64,000 bases of DNA, taken from NCBI RefSeq assembly GCF_944324995.1, contig NZ_CALUYL010000010.1, positions 1-64,000 on the forward strand, read 5' to 3'. Shown in pieces: positions 33,293 through 41,488 of the stretch (positions are counted from its first letter, which is position 1; every line of letters begins with the position of its first letter). Below the pieces are notes generated by a model that saw nothing but the letters and a program-made list of their open reading frames with translations, was not told the origin of the DNA and did no database searches. This DNA comes from an uncultured Mailhella sp. GTDB taxonomy: Bacteria; Desulfobacterota; Desulfovibrionia; Desulfovibrionales; Desulfovibrionaceae. A program made the position numbers and the translations under genes.

Positions 33293-33610
33293 TCAGTGAC
33301 TGCCGCAGGAGCTGCCGCAGGATCCGCAGCTGCTCCCGCCCTGAAGCGGAATTTCAGGTTCGACGATGAAGCCCATGTAGCTTACGTCGATTTTTACGCC
33401 GCCGATGCGTTCAAGCAGCGAGTTTTCCAGACAGAACGTGAATCCGTTGACTTCAAAGGCCTTGTCGTTGTCGGTAGGCTCATCCAGAGCCAGGGCGAGA
33501 CGGGGGCCGCTTCAGCCGCCGGGGGCCAGGTAAACGCGGATGCCGGCCTTGGGCTTGTCGGCGAAGAACGCCTCAAGTTCCTGACGGGCACCATCGGAAA
33601 GATTGATCAT
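33293..33610 (-). CDS. HesB/IscA-like selenoprotein (in-frame TGA at residue 33)
   Basis: From ATG at 33610 the frame runs 105 residues to TGA at 33293-33295 if the in-frame TGA at 33512-33514 is read as selenocysteine. Before it the protein reads MINLSDGARQELEAFFADKP and ends this part with VYLAPGG; after it SGPRLALALDEP. This is the same alignment as the downstream paralogue, where Cys33 occupies the exact position. The frame stays open and conserved on both sides, including FTFCLENSL and a tail with CGSCGSSCGSH. A hairpin lies 20 bases after the TGA. HesB-like selenoproteins are a known family in deltaproteobacteria. It would be missed or called broken by standard gene finding. Confidence 0.88.
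33477..33491 (-). promoter_or_regulatory. Candidate bacterial SECIS hairpin
   Basis: In the mRNA GGCUC-UGGAU-GAGCC forms a stem-loop 20 bases after the UGA, with G residues in the apical loop. Bacterial SECIS elements lie directly after the Sec codon within the coding sequence. The match is structural only. Confidence 0.55.
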
Positions 33611-33639
33611 AGAACTCTCCAGAAAAGTGGTTTTGGGTA

Positions 33640-33668
33640 AAAATAGGAACGGTTCTTGACTTTGTCAA
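33640..33668 (-). promoter_or_regulatory. Promoter of the HesB-like operon
   Basis: On the minus strand a perfect -35 TTGACA (33663-33668) and TATTTT (33640-33645) are separated by 17 bases. The start would lie about 25 bases before the Sec form start codon. Confidence 0.7.
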
Positions 33669-33743
33669 TGGACGAAAAACGCATTTCCGCGATTTTGTTC
33701 CGCACTCGGCGGCGCAGAACAATCCTCTGTCTGCACGGACGCG

Positions 33744-34934
33744 TCAGGCAAGCGCGGCGCGCAGGCGGGCAAAGCCTTCGTCCAGGTCGGCCTTCAGATC
33801 TTCCACGTCTTCCAGGCCTACGGCGTAGCGCACAAGCGTGCAGTTGTCCTCGTTCCACACGGGGGCGATGCGGTTGAGCGCCGTGCGCTGGGGATGGCAG
33901 TGTTCCACCAGGCTGTCATAGCCGCCCCAGCTTGCGCCTATGCTGAACATCCTGTACCCGTCGAGCATGGCGGCCACGGCCTTGCGGTCCATTTTCGGCA
34001 GCGCCACGGAAAAGAGCGAGCCGCCGCCCGTGAAGTCGCGGGCCCACAGCGCGTGTCCGGGATCGTCTTCCAGCGGCGGATAGAGCACCTGCAGAACTTC
34101 CGGGCGTTTTTGCAGCCAGCGGGCCAGTTCCAGCGCCTGCGCAAACTGGGTTTCCATGCGCACCTTCATGGTGCGCAGACCGCGCAGGGCCATGTAGCAG
34201 TCGTCGGGGGAGGCAATTTCGCCCATCTGCACGCAGAAGGCGCGCATGCGGCGGTACAGTTCTTCCGTGCGGGCCGTGATGACGCCCATCACCAGATCGG
34301 AATGTCCGGCAATGAACTTGGTGGCCGCCTCCACGCAGATGTCCACCCCGATGCTGAGCGGCTTGAAATAGAGCGGCCCGGCCCAGGTGTTGTCCATGAT
34401 GACCACCGCGCCGTGCGCGTGCGCCGCTTCCACGATGGCGGGAATGTCCTGCATTTCAAAGGTGAGCGAGCCCGGCGACTCCGTATAGACGACGCGGGTG
34501 TTCGCCTTGATGAGCACGTCGATGCCAGAGCCTGCGCGCGGATCGTAAAACGTGGTTTCCACGCCGTAGCGGCGCAGGATGGTGTCGCAGAACATGCGCT
34601 GCGGTCCATAGACGCTGTCGGGCATGAGCACGTGATCGCCCGCGCCCACGAAGGCAAGAAGCGACTGCGTGCAGGCGGCAAGTCCGGAACTCGTCACCAT
34701 GGAGCCTGCGCCCTGTTCCAGCCTGTTGACGGCGTCGCACAGAGCAAAGGCGTTTTCCGTGCCCAGCGCGCCGTAGCAGACGTTGCGGAACTTGGCGTCG
34801 CCGGCTTCGTTGGCGTCGAATTCCTCCAGCGTGGGCGACACGATGGTGGAAGCCCGGTGTACCGGCATGTTCACGGGGCCGCCCACGCGAAGGGGCGCGC
34901 GCCCGGCATGCACGAGTATGGTGGAGTCCTTCAT
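33744..34934 (-). CDS. metC: Cystathionine beta-lyase-type PLP enzyme
   Basis: A 396-residue Cys/Met metabolism PLP enzyme, most like MetC, which makes homocysteine from cystathionine for methionine synthesis. The PLP lysine is in EAATKFIAGHSD. SYGP-type cofactor contacts are replaced by YGALGTENAF, and VVIMDNTWAGPLYFKPL and FSIGASWGGYDSLV are family hallmarks (the latter typical of MetC). The start at 34934 is one base after the stop of the EF-hand gene, so translation is probably coupled. Confidence 0.88.
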   Translation of the reverse strand: MKDSTILVHAGRAPLRVGGPVNMPVHRASTIVSPTLEEFDANEAGDAKFRNVCYGALGTENAFALCDAVNRLEQGAGSMVTSSGLAACTQSLLAFVGAGDHVLMPDSVYGPQRMFCDTILRRYGVETTFYDPRAGSGIDVLIKANTRVVYTESPGSLTFEMQDIPAIVEAAHAHGAVVIMDNTWAGPLYFKPLSIGVDICVEAATKFIAGHSDLVMGVITARTEELYRRMRAFCVQMGEIASPDDCYMALRGLRTMKVRMETQFAQALELARWLQKRPEVLQVLYPPLEDDPGHALWARDFTGGGSLFSVALPKMDRKAVAAMLDGYRMFSIGASWGGYDSLVEHCHPQRTALNRIAPVWNEDNCTLVRYAVGLEDVEDLKADLDEGFARLRAALA

Positions 34935-34935
34935 G

Positions 34936-35415
34936 TTACTTGGCCTCGGCGGGAGGAGTGATGAGCGGCATGGCCTTGCCTGCGGCGGGGGCATGCGCGG
35001 CTCCGGCGTCCTTCTGCGCCGGAGGCATGACGAGGGGCATGCCGGTTCCCGTGGAGGGCATGGAGGCGCGGTCTCCGGCGCCGCGCATGCCTTCCATCAT
35101 TTTGCTCATGTCGGGCATGGAAGCGGATCCGCCGTGACCGGCGGAAAAGGCCTGCCATTCTTCAAGGCTGATGCCGCCGTTGCGATCCGCGTCGATGATG
35201 TCGAAGGCGTTGCGGCTGAGATTGGGGCGGGCGGCGGAAAGTTCTTCCCAGGTCAGTTTCCCGTCGTGATCGGCGTCCATCTGGCGGAAGCGCTCCGCAG
35301 GATCGGAAGCGCGGGCGGCCGCGCCGTCTCCGGCGCCGGGCATGGCGAAGGCGGGGGTGACGGCGCAGGAAAGAGCAAGCAGAAGGGCGGCGGCCCCGGA
35401 AGAGACAATATTCAT
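34936..35415 (-). CDS. Exported EF-hand calcium-binding protein
   Basis: A 159-residue protein. A signal peptide covers residues 1-24 (MNIVSSGAAALLLALSCA then TPAFA). Two EF-hand loops follow: DADHDGKLTWEE (about 47-58) and DADRNGGISLEE (about 74-85). The C-terminal third is a low-complexity tail rich in Met, Pro, Gly and Ala with a repeated MPL(V/I)(M/T)PPA element. It likely binds calcium in the periplasm. Its gene is joined to metC by a one-base gap, an odd pairing with no known functional link. Confidence 0.85.
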   Translation of the reverse strand: MNIVSSGAAALLLALSCAVTPAFAMPGAGDGAAARASDPAERFRQMDADHDGKLTWEELSAARPNLSRNAFDIIDADRNGGISLEEWQAFSAGHGGSASMPDMSKMMEGMRGAGDRASMPSTGTGMPLVMPPAQKDAGAAHAPAAGKAMPLITPPAEAK

Positions 35416-35673
35416 AGGATACCTCTGCAAATCGTTGGTGGAGAGGCCGCAACAGGCGAAGCTGCCGGACGCGTGCGAAAGAAGGCGCCACTGGCTGGCG
35501 CGGAGCAGGCGTTCGGGGTGCCGGCGGACGCGTCGGAAACGTTCCGCCCGTTGCGGCGGCTTTTCGAGTGGCGACAGCATGACACGAGCGGAGGGCGAGC
35601 GCAAGTGCGTTTCGCGCGGGCGGCCGCCTTGCCATTCCTGCGGTTATGTTACAATATCGGCCCCGGAGGGCTT

Positions 35674-36117
35674 ATGATACGTCCGTTTTGCGACGACGAT
35701 ACGGAAGACGTGGTGCGTCTTTGGCTGGAAGCTTCCATAGAGGCGCACGACTTTATTCCGCGCGCGTACTGGGAGGCTGCGGCCGAAGACATGCGCACGC
35801 TTTATCTTCCCATGAGCGACGAGATCGTGCTGCATGTCGATGACGCCACGGGCAGCATCGACGCCTTTCTGGCCTTTGCGGATACGTTTCTGGCCGCGCT
35901 TTTTGTTGCGCCGTCCGCGCAGGGAAAGGGGCTCGGCAGCCGCATGTTCCGCATTGCGTCCCGCATGCATCCGGGATTCACGCTCTGCGTGTACCGGGAC
36001 AACGCAAGGGCCGTGTCCTTTTACCGCAGGCGCGGGCTTGTGACGCTTGAGGAGCGTGTGGAGGAGAAAACCGGATGCGTGGAGCTTGTCATGGGGCCCT
36101 CCGAACAGCAGGCGTGA
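35674..36117 (+). CDS. GNAT-family N-acetyltransferase
   Basis: A 147-residue acetyltransferase. The acetyl-CoA binding segment is LFVAPSAQGKGLGSRMF (Q/R-x-x-G-x-G/A), followed by TLCVYRDNARAVSFYRRRGL, the usual motif B. The start at 35674 (MIRPFCDD) follows GGAGG by 7 bases. It resembles the YiaC/YjaB-type small GNAT proteins. Substrate is unknown. It lies just before the two trigger factor genes. Confidence 0.88.
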   Translation: MIRPFCDDDTEDVVRLWLEASIEAHDFIPRAYWEAAAEDMRTLYLPMSDEIVLHVDDATGSIDAFLAFADTFLAALFVAPSAQGKGLGSRMFRIASRMHPGFTLCVYRDNARAVSFYRRRGLVTLEERVEEKTGCVELVMGPSEQQA

Positions 36118-36210
36118 AGCGCGTTTTCGCTTTTCGAGCTTCGGGCGGCGGAACGCTGGCCGCTTGGGGCCGACACAGGAACATCTCAGGAAATCATTCA
36201 GGTTTTTATT

Positions 36211-37491
36211 ATGGAATATCAGTTGGAAGTTGAAGACGGCGGTCTGCGTCGCCTTTCGTTCACCTGCCCGGCCGGCGAAGTGCTGTCGGCGTGGAAGAAG
36301 GCGGCGCAGCCTTTTGCCGCGAGCTTCCGCATGGCCGGATTCAGACCCGGCAAGGCTCCGCTGGAAGTGGTGGAGAAGCGTTTTTATCAGCAGATAGCCG
36401 ACGCGGCCACGGACGCGCTGGTCGAAGCGGCCGTGGACGACGCGCTGCGCCGTGAGGCGCTGGCGCCTGCGGCCGGTCTGGTGTACGAGGGCGGCAACGC
36501 CGTGCGCGGACGCGATTTTTGTTTCCGCATGGAATGCTGCGTGCTGGAGAACAGGGATGTGCCGGATCTTTCGTCCGTTCATATAAAGGAAGAGGAGCCC
36601 CAGGCCGATCCCGTGCAGGAATCGCTGTTTGTGCGGGAGATTCTCGGCCGCGCGGCGGAGAAGACGTCCGTGACGGAGGGACGTCCGCAGGACGGCGACG
36701 TCGTGGAAGTCGAGGTGACGGGAAAGATGGACGGCGAAACGGTGCCCGGCATGCATACGGGAACCTGCCGCATGCGTCTCATGCCGGCAAGGCCGGGAGA
36801 AAAGACGCCGGATCTCGATCCCATCGTGCGCGGACTGAGCATCGGGGAAACGGGTTCCGGTTCCACGCCGTGCCCGGACAATTATCCTGATCCGTCCATG
36901 CGCGGCAGGGCCATCGAGCTTGTCGTGACGCTGCGCGGCATTGAGCGGGAAACGCTGCCGCCGCTGACGGACGATGTCGCCCGGTCTCTGGGCTTTCGTG
37001 ACGCCCGTGCGCTCACGGCGTCCGCCCATGCGCGGGCGCTGGAGATGGACAGGCTGCACAAATTTTCGGAAGGCAGACGCGCGCTTCAGGCCCGGCTGGA
37101 GAGCTGGGAGGGCTTCGATGCGCCGGAAGCGCTGGTGCATCAGTGCCGACGCGAAGCGATGCGGCGTTCCCGGCAGTATCTGCAGCGGAAGTTCGAGTCT
37201 TCGGAAAAGCTGAAGGAAACGCTGGAGGTCATGAAGGACGAGGCGGAGCGTCAGGCGCGCGGAAAGGCGCGGGCCCGGGCGCTGCTGCTTCTCTGGGCGG
37301 AGCGCGAAGGCGTGAAGATTGCCGGTGACGAATTTGAAAGAGTGCTTGCCGCGCGTGCGGCCAGGAAGAACATGGATACGGCCGGATACCGCCGCAGTCT
37401 TGTCCGTACCGGGGAACTGTTTGAGCTGCGCGCCGCCATGCTGGAGGAGCGCGCGTTGAACGAACTGATGAAAAAGGTGTTTCGTCCCTAG
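36211..37491 (+). CDS. Trigger factor homologue 1 (divergent)
   Basis: A 426-residue homologue of trigger factor, the ribosome-bound chaperone. The ribosome-docking signature GFRPGKAP is present at about residues 43-50. A degenerate FKBP-like middle domain (GDVVEVEVTGKMDGETVPGM) and a helical C-terminal chaperone region follow. Compared with the downstream copy it is shorter, more Arg- and Cys-rich (FRMECCVLENRD), and diverges in the middle domain. The two genes are 18 bases apart, so they are a tandem duplication in one operon. It may be a specialised or decaying copy. Confidence 0.85.
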   Translation: MEYQLEVEDGGLRRLSFTCPAGEVLSAWKKAAQPFAASFRMAGFRPGKAPLEVVEKRFYQQIADAATDALVEAAVDDALRREALAPAAGLVYEGGNAVRGRDFCFRMECCVLENRDVPDLSSVHIKEEEPQADPVQESLFVREILGRAAEKTSVTEGRPQDGDVVEVEVTGKMDGETVPGMHTGTCRMRLMPARPGEKTPDLDPIVRGLSIGETGSGSTPCPDNYPDPSMRGRAIELVVTLRGIERETLPPLTDDVARSLGFRDARALTASAHARALEMDRLHKFSEGRRALQARLESWEGFDAPEALVHQCRREAMRRSRQYLQRKFESSEKLKETLEVMKDEAERQARGKARARALLLLWAEREGVKIAGDEFERVLAARAARKNMDTAGYRRSLVRTGELFELRAAMLEERALNELMKKVFRP

Positions 37492-37509
37492 AGCCAGAAG
37501 GAGCTTTTC

Positions 37510-38844
37510 ATGGAATACAACGTAGAGAAAACGTCTCCCACGTCGGTGAAACTTTCGGTGACCTGCAGCGCCGACGAGGTGAAAAAGGCCTTTGATCGCG
37601 CGGCGAAGGCCATAGGCAAGGGCATGAATCTTCCGGGCTTCCGCGTGGGCAAGATTCCGGTGAACGTGCTCAAGAGTCGTTTTGCCTCCCGCGTGGCCGC
37701 CGACGCCACGGAGATTCTGGCGGACGACACCATGATGGATATTCTTAAAAAGGAGGGCATTCGTCCGCTTTGTCCTTCGCAGTACCACGGCCAGCCGGCG
37801 AAGGACGGGGAAAGCTTTTCGTATTCCTCGTCGTTCGACATTCTGCCCGAGGTGGATCTGCCGGATCTTGAGAAGCTCTCCGTGGTGGTGCCCGATCCCG
37901 CGCCTTCGGAAGACGCGCTGAACGCCATGCTGGATCAGGCGCTGCGCCGCGTGGCCACGTATGTGGACATTACCGACCGCAAACCGCAGGATCATGACCT
38001 GTTGACCGTGGACGTGGTCGGCAGCGTGGACGGCAAGGCGCTGCCGGGCATGACGGCGAGCAATTTCCGCATGCAGCTTCTGCCCGTGCAGCCCGACGGC
38101 AAGGTGCCGGAGATGGATCCCATCGTTCGGGCCCTGAACGTGGGCGAGGAAGGGCACGGCGTGATGACGTGCCCGGAAAATTATCCTGATCCCGTGATGC
38201 GCGGACGCGAAGTGCAGCTCGACGTGGTGCTGCGGCGCATTCAGAAGGAAGTACTGCCTCCGCTCACCGACGAGACGGCGCAGAAGCTCGGCTTCAAGAC
38301 CTTCGACGAGCTGAAGCACGAAGTGTGGCAGCAGACCTTTGCCGCGCACATGCGTCAGATTCAGCGCGAGGGCAAGCGTCAGCTCATGGAAGAGCAGCTG
38401 AACGGACGTGATTTCCCGCTGCCGGAAAGTCTGGTGATGCGCTTTTTCCGTGAGCATCAGCGCGACGTGGAACATTATCTGAGAAAGCAGCACGCCGACG
38501 ACGAGACCATTCGGGAGACGCTTGCTCATCTGCACGAGGAATCTCTGGCCTTTGCGCGCAAGAAGGCCAAGGGACACACGTTCCTTCTGGCGCTCGCCGA
38601 GCGTGAAGGCATCCGCGTGACCGGCAAGGAAGCGGAAGAGGCCGTGCGCTCCATGACCAAGGGCACGGGGCAGAATTACGAAGATCTGCGCAAGACCATC
38701 TGGGAAGCCGGCGTCGTCACGGCCATGCAGGAGCGCATGATTGCCGATCGCGCGCTGGACAGGCTCTACGGCGCGGCCCGCAAGGTCATGGCCGAATCGC
38801 CGGTGCTCAAGCCGTTTTCCGAAGTCAGAAAGGAAAACGCCTGA
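37510..38844 (+). CDS. tig: Trigger factor homologue 2
   Basis: A 444-residue trigger factor with normal length. The ribosome-docking loop is GFRVGKIP (about 43-50). The PPIase domain (about 150-240) is present but lacks several aromatic residues of active FKBP domains; the C-terminal arms are long helices. It is the more canonical of two tandem copies. The usual clpP-clpX-lon neighbours are missing; a strong terminator follows and mltB comes next on the other strand. Confidence 0.9.
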   Translation: MEYNVEKTSPTSVKLSVTCSADEVKKAFDRAAKAIGKGMNLPGFRVGKIPVNVLKSRFASRVAADATEILADDTMMDILKKEGIRPLCPSQYHGQPAKDGESFSYSSSFDILPEVDLPDLEKLSVVVPDPAPSEDALNAMLDQALRRVATYVDITDRKPQDHDLLTVDVVGSVDGKALPGMTASNFRMQLLPVQPDGKVPEMDPIVRALNVGEEGHGVMTCPENYPDPVMRGREVQLDVVLRRIQKEVLPPLTDETAQKLGFKTFDELKHEVWQQTFAAHMRQIQREGKRQLMEEQLNGRDFPLPESLVMRFFREHQRDVEHYLRKQHADDETIRETLAHLHEESLAFARKKAKGHTFLLALAEREGIRVTGKEAEEAVRSMTKGTGQNYEDLRKTIWEAGVVTAMQERMIADRALDRLYGAARKVMAESPVLKPFSEVRKENA

Positions 38845-38863
38845 CGCGTTTGACTGACGAAAC

Positions 38864-38900
38864 AAAAAAAGCTGTCGGAGAAGTTCCGGCAGCTTTTTTT
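38864..38900 (+). terminator. Bidirectional terminator between tig and mltB
   Basis: GCTGTCGG (38871-38878) pairs with CCGGCAGC (38886-38893), flanked by A7 on the left and T7 on the right, serving both converging genes. Confidence 0.9.
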
Positions 38901-38944
38901 GTGGATGCGTCCGGCGCGGAATCGCGGGGCGCTGTTTTGAAGCG

Positions 38945-39925
38945 TTAGTTCAGCTGACGTATGGTTTTGGCGAGCGCGAGAATGGTGTGGGCGTAGATGT
39001 CCATGGCGTTGTAGGAACGCAGCACTCTGGTCTGCTGCGCCACGCTCATGCCTTTTTTCCAGCCGTTTCTTTGCAGATAGTTGCTCAGGCTCGCCACGGC
39101 GTCTTCCGCGGTGAACAGATTGATCACGCCGTCGCCGTTGCCGTCCAGAGCGTAGCGGGAAATGTTGCTGGGCATGAACTGGCACAGACCTATGGCTCCG
39201 TAGATCGAGCCCTTGATCTTGAGAGGATCCAGATTGTTGGCGTAGCAGTAGGCGAGCAGGGCCTTGAGTTCACGGTAGGCCCAGTCCGCCTTGACTTCCA
39301 TCTTCTCCCGTATCCACGGCAGATGCTGCCCGGAGCCCGGAAGCTTGGCCAGATATTCGGGAATCTCGGAAGGATCTCTGGTCACGGACATGCTGGCCAG
39401 CATGTAGAAGGCGTTGTGCTTGCCGAGGTAGCCGCCGAGGCGCGTTTCCACAAAGAGCAGAGCCGCCGCCACTTCCGAAGGCACGCCGGAATTGAGCTCG
39501 GCCCGGGCAAAGGCGACGGCGTGCTTGTCCATGAATTCCCGGCAGGCTCTGGCGTTGGCCGTGGTCACCACGCCCTTGAACCAGGGGCCGGGAATGCCGA
39601 GCTTGGTTTCAAAGGACTTGCGCGGCTTGGCCTTGGGCTTGGGAAAAAACTTGTTGGAGTAGAGCTCCTTGACCTTGACGCCCATGGGCACGGAGGACGG
39701 CGGCAGATCGAGTCTGGCGAAAAGCTCGGAGGTGCGGACTTTGTCCAGACCGTCGTGCTGAAGTCTGGCGGAGAGGCTCTGCCAGTTGTCGGGCTGGTGG
39801 TTGTTCATGGAAACGGCCGGACGCATGTCCGTCTGCACGACGGGGCGAGGCTGCCTGGTGGAACAGGCGGCAAGCGAGAGCGCCAGAATTCCGAGAAGAA
39901 GGAGAGAAAGTTTGGGTGAACGCAT
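38945..39925 (-). CDS. mltB: MltB-like lytic murein transglycosylase (lipoprotein)
   Basis: A 326-residue outer-membrane-anchored enzyme that cleaves peptidoglycan. A lipoprotein signal ends at LSLAAC. The catalytic Glu is in FVETRLGGYLG. GAIGLCQFMPSN and DGVINLFTAEDAVASLSNYLQRNGW are typical of the MltB family. The ATG at 39925 is preferred over 39931 because AAGGA lies 8 bases before it. The membrane-distal part after the signal (about 30-95) is an extra linker. It is monocistronic. Confidence 0.9.
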   Translation of the reverse strand: MRSPKLSLLLLGILALSLAACSTRQPRPVVQTDMRPAVSMNNHQPDNWQSLSARLQHDGLDKVRTSELFARLDLPPSSVPMGVKVKELYSNKFFPKPKAKPRKSFETKLGIPGPWFKGVVTTANARACREFMDKHAVAFARAELNSGVPSEVAAALLFVETRLGGYLGKHNAFYMLASMSVTRDPSEIPEYLAKLPGSGQHLPWIREKMEVKADWAYRELKALLAYCYANNLDPLKIKGSIYGAIGLCQFMPSNISRYALDGNGDGVINLFTAEDAVASLSNYLQRNGWKKGMSVAQQTRVLRSYNAMDIYAHTILALAKTIRQLN

Positions 39926-40180
39926 GAACATATCCTTGTTTGCCGGTATGATGACTTGCGTGTGACGGGAGGTCATTAAAGTCGGGCGGACCGGTCGTGT
40001 CAAGCCGGAAAAGAGGGGGAGCCGTGTTCGGAAAAAGGCAGGGAGCGGTGAGAAACGGGAGGCGGAGAATCGTGCAAAGCCGTTGCCGCAATCGGTCGGC
40101 TTCGGTCGTCCATCTTGTCGGAACGGAGGATTTGCGTTATAGAAAGGGCACTTTTCAGGCTTCCAGCATCAGGATTTTTC

Positions 40181-40759
40181 ATGAAAAAAACAGTCGCCGC
40201 CGTCGTTGTCAGTTGCATGATTCTTTTTCTTCCAGCGCCGTGGAAGGCCGGCGCGGCCGTTTCGACATCGGAGGGCGTGAAAGCCGCGAGTCCGAGCTGG
40301 GAAGACCGCTATGTGAAGGAAGCCCGCATCACCATAGAAAAAGGCGTGATGAGCGTGATGAACGGACTCAGGACGCCCGAGCAGCTTCAGGAGTCCGTGA
40401 ATTATTTTTGCCGCACGTGGAACGATCACTGGGCGGATTCGCAGCTGTTCATTCTTGAGGACGAGAGGGATATCGACGTGTACGGCAATCTGTATTCCCT
40501 GAAGGTGCTGTGCCGGACGCTGAGGCTTGCCGCGGACGACTGGCATGCCGCGGAGCGGAGTTCCCGCTCGGAAGAGACGCTGGAAAAGGCGCTCTGGCTG
40601 GAAAAGCAGAGCGAACTGCTGGCCTCGCCGGTGGGGGAAATCATATCTCGGCAGAGCTACAGCGACTATCTGCCGAGGCGCGTGGCCATCATGCAGGAAC
40701 AGTTCCCGTATGTGGATGAATTTTATAAACTTCACTCCTTTCGCTCCGTGCTGCGCTGA
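40181..40759 (+). CDS. Exported protein of unknown function
   Basis: A 192-residue protein with a clear signal peptide (MKKTVAAVVVSCMILFLP, cleavage near AGAAV). The mature part is mostly helical, with Trp-rich FCRTWNDHWADSQLFILEDER and no recognised motif or lipobox. The ATG at 40181 was chosen for the signal peptide; the in-frame ATG at 40115 gives an unlikely start. It is followed 27 bases later by a VOC-family gene, so the two may be co-transcribed. Confidence 0.75.
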   Translation: MKKTVAAVVVSCMILFLPAPWKAGAAVSTSEGVKAASPSWEDRYVKEARITIEKGVMSVMNGLRTPEQLQESVNYFCRTWNDHWADSQLFILEDERDIDVYGNLYSLKVLCRTLRLAADDWHAAERSSRSEETLEKALWLEKQSELLASPVGEIISRQSYSDYLPRRVAIMQEQFPYVDEFYKLHSFRSVLR

Positions 40760-40786
40760 GCGTGGGAGAATCAGGGAGACAGCGGT

Positions 40787-41188
40787 ATGAGCACAGGTCT
40801 GCACCATGTGGCCATGGCCATTCAGGATAACGACGTGTATGAGCGCACGGTAACATTTTATCGGGAAGTGCTCGGGTTTGCGCTGGTGAGAAGCTGGGTC
40901 AATCCGCCGCGCCGTGTCACCATGCTTGACATGGGCAGCGGCATGCTGGAAATCGTGTACGGCGCAACGGGCTCCGGGGAAGGCGTGTTTTCGCACCTTG
41001 CGCTTCGCGTGGAGAGCGCCGCCGAACTCGACGCCCTGCTTGAGCGCTGCGTGAAGGCCGGATGTACCCTGACCCGTCCGGCGAGAGACGTGGAGGCCGT
41101 GCAGGACGACGGCGGAACCTTCCGTTTCCGCAACGGCTTCTGTCAGGGGCTCGCCGGGGAGAGTCTTGAGTTCTTCTGCGAATACTGA
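40787..41188 (+). CDS. VOC-family (glyoxalase-like) protein
   Basis: A 133-residue metalloenzyme of the vicinal oxygen chelate fold. LHHVAMAIQD gives the first metal His, with FYREVLGF after it; SHLALRVES gives the second, and SLEFFCEY at the end the acidic ligand. These are glyoxalase I, methylmalonyl-CoA epimerase or dioxygenase relatives. Which reaction it performs is not evident. Confidence 0.85.
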   Translation: MSTGLHHVAMAIQDNDVYERTVTFYREVLGFALVRSWVNPPRRVTMLDMGSGMLEIVYGATGSGEGVFSHLALRVESAAELDALLERCVKAGCTLTRPARDVEAVQDDGGTFRFRNGFCQGLAGESLEFFCEY

Positions 41189-41488
41189 TCGGCGGAGAGC
41201 GTGAGTTTGTAACGCGTCTGCGGATTTGTCTGTTGAGGAGTCGGCATGGCACAGTTTTTTGCATGCCGGGCGCGTGACAGGTCGCGGATTCGCCGACTGT
41301 TGCCGTACGGATATTGAGCGGACGAAGCATCGTCGCGCATGAAAGGAAAGGCCGCTTCCGAGATACGGAAGCGGCCTTTTGACGGAGCTGTTGTAGTCAC
41401 TCCGAACGGGTGAACGTCAGGCGACATGCCGGAGCGTTCGCGTCATAGCCGGTGGTCGGAATATCCGTGCCGACCGGTCGAATGTTTG
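41189..41488. other. Convergent intergenic region before ilvE
   Basis: A 300-base gap containing a bidirectional terminator. No gene was seen. A TGGCAC...TTGCA sequence near 41247 resembles a sigma-54 promoter but has the wrong spacing. Confidence 0.45.
41347..41379. terminator. Bidirectional terminator between the VOC gene and ilvE
   Basis: A perfect 14-bp stem (41347-41360 with 41366-41379, loop AGATA) flanked by A on the left and T on the right. Confidence 0.92.

Noticed and set aside
33512..33514. Reading the TGA as a stop that makes the upstream HesB copy a pseudogene.
   Set aside because: The frame stays intact and conserved after the TGA, the site is exactly the conserved Cys, and the promoter and ribosome binding site are strong; Sec is the better explanation.
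33394..33594. A 66-codon minus-strand frame inside the Sec-form HesB gene.
   Set aside because: It is an out-of-frame shadow. The frame that matches the paralogue is the one with the in-frame TGA.
35644..38865. A 1073-codon open frame on the minus strand across the GNAT and trigger factor genes.
   Set aside because: It is antisense to three well-supported genes; its residues are rich in Arg, His and Ala with no domain pattern. High GC and codon bias make such long mirror frames common here.
41247..41264. A sigma-54-like promoter (TGGCAC...TTGCA).
   Set aside because: The spacing between GG and GC is 11 instead of 10 bases, and no gene follows in that direction before a terminator.
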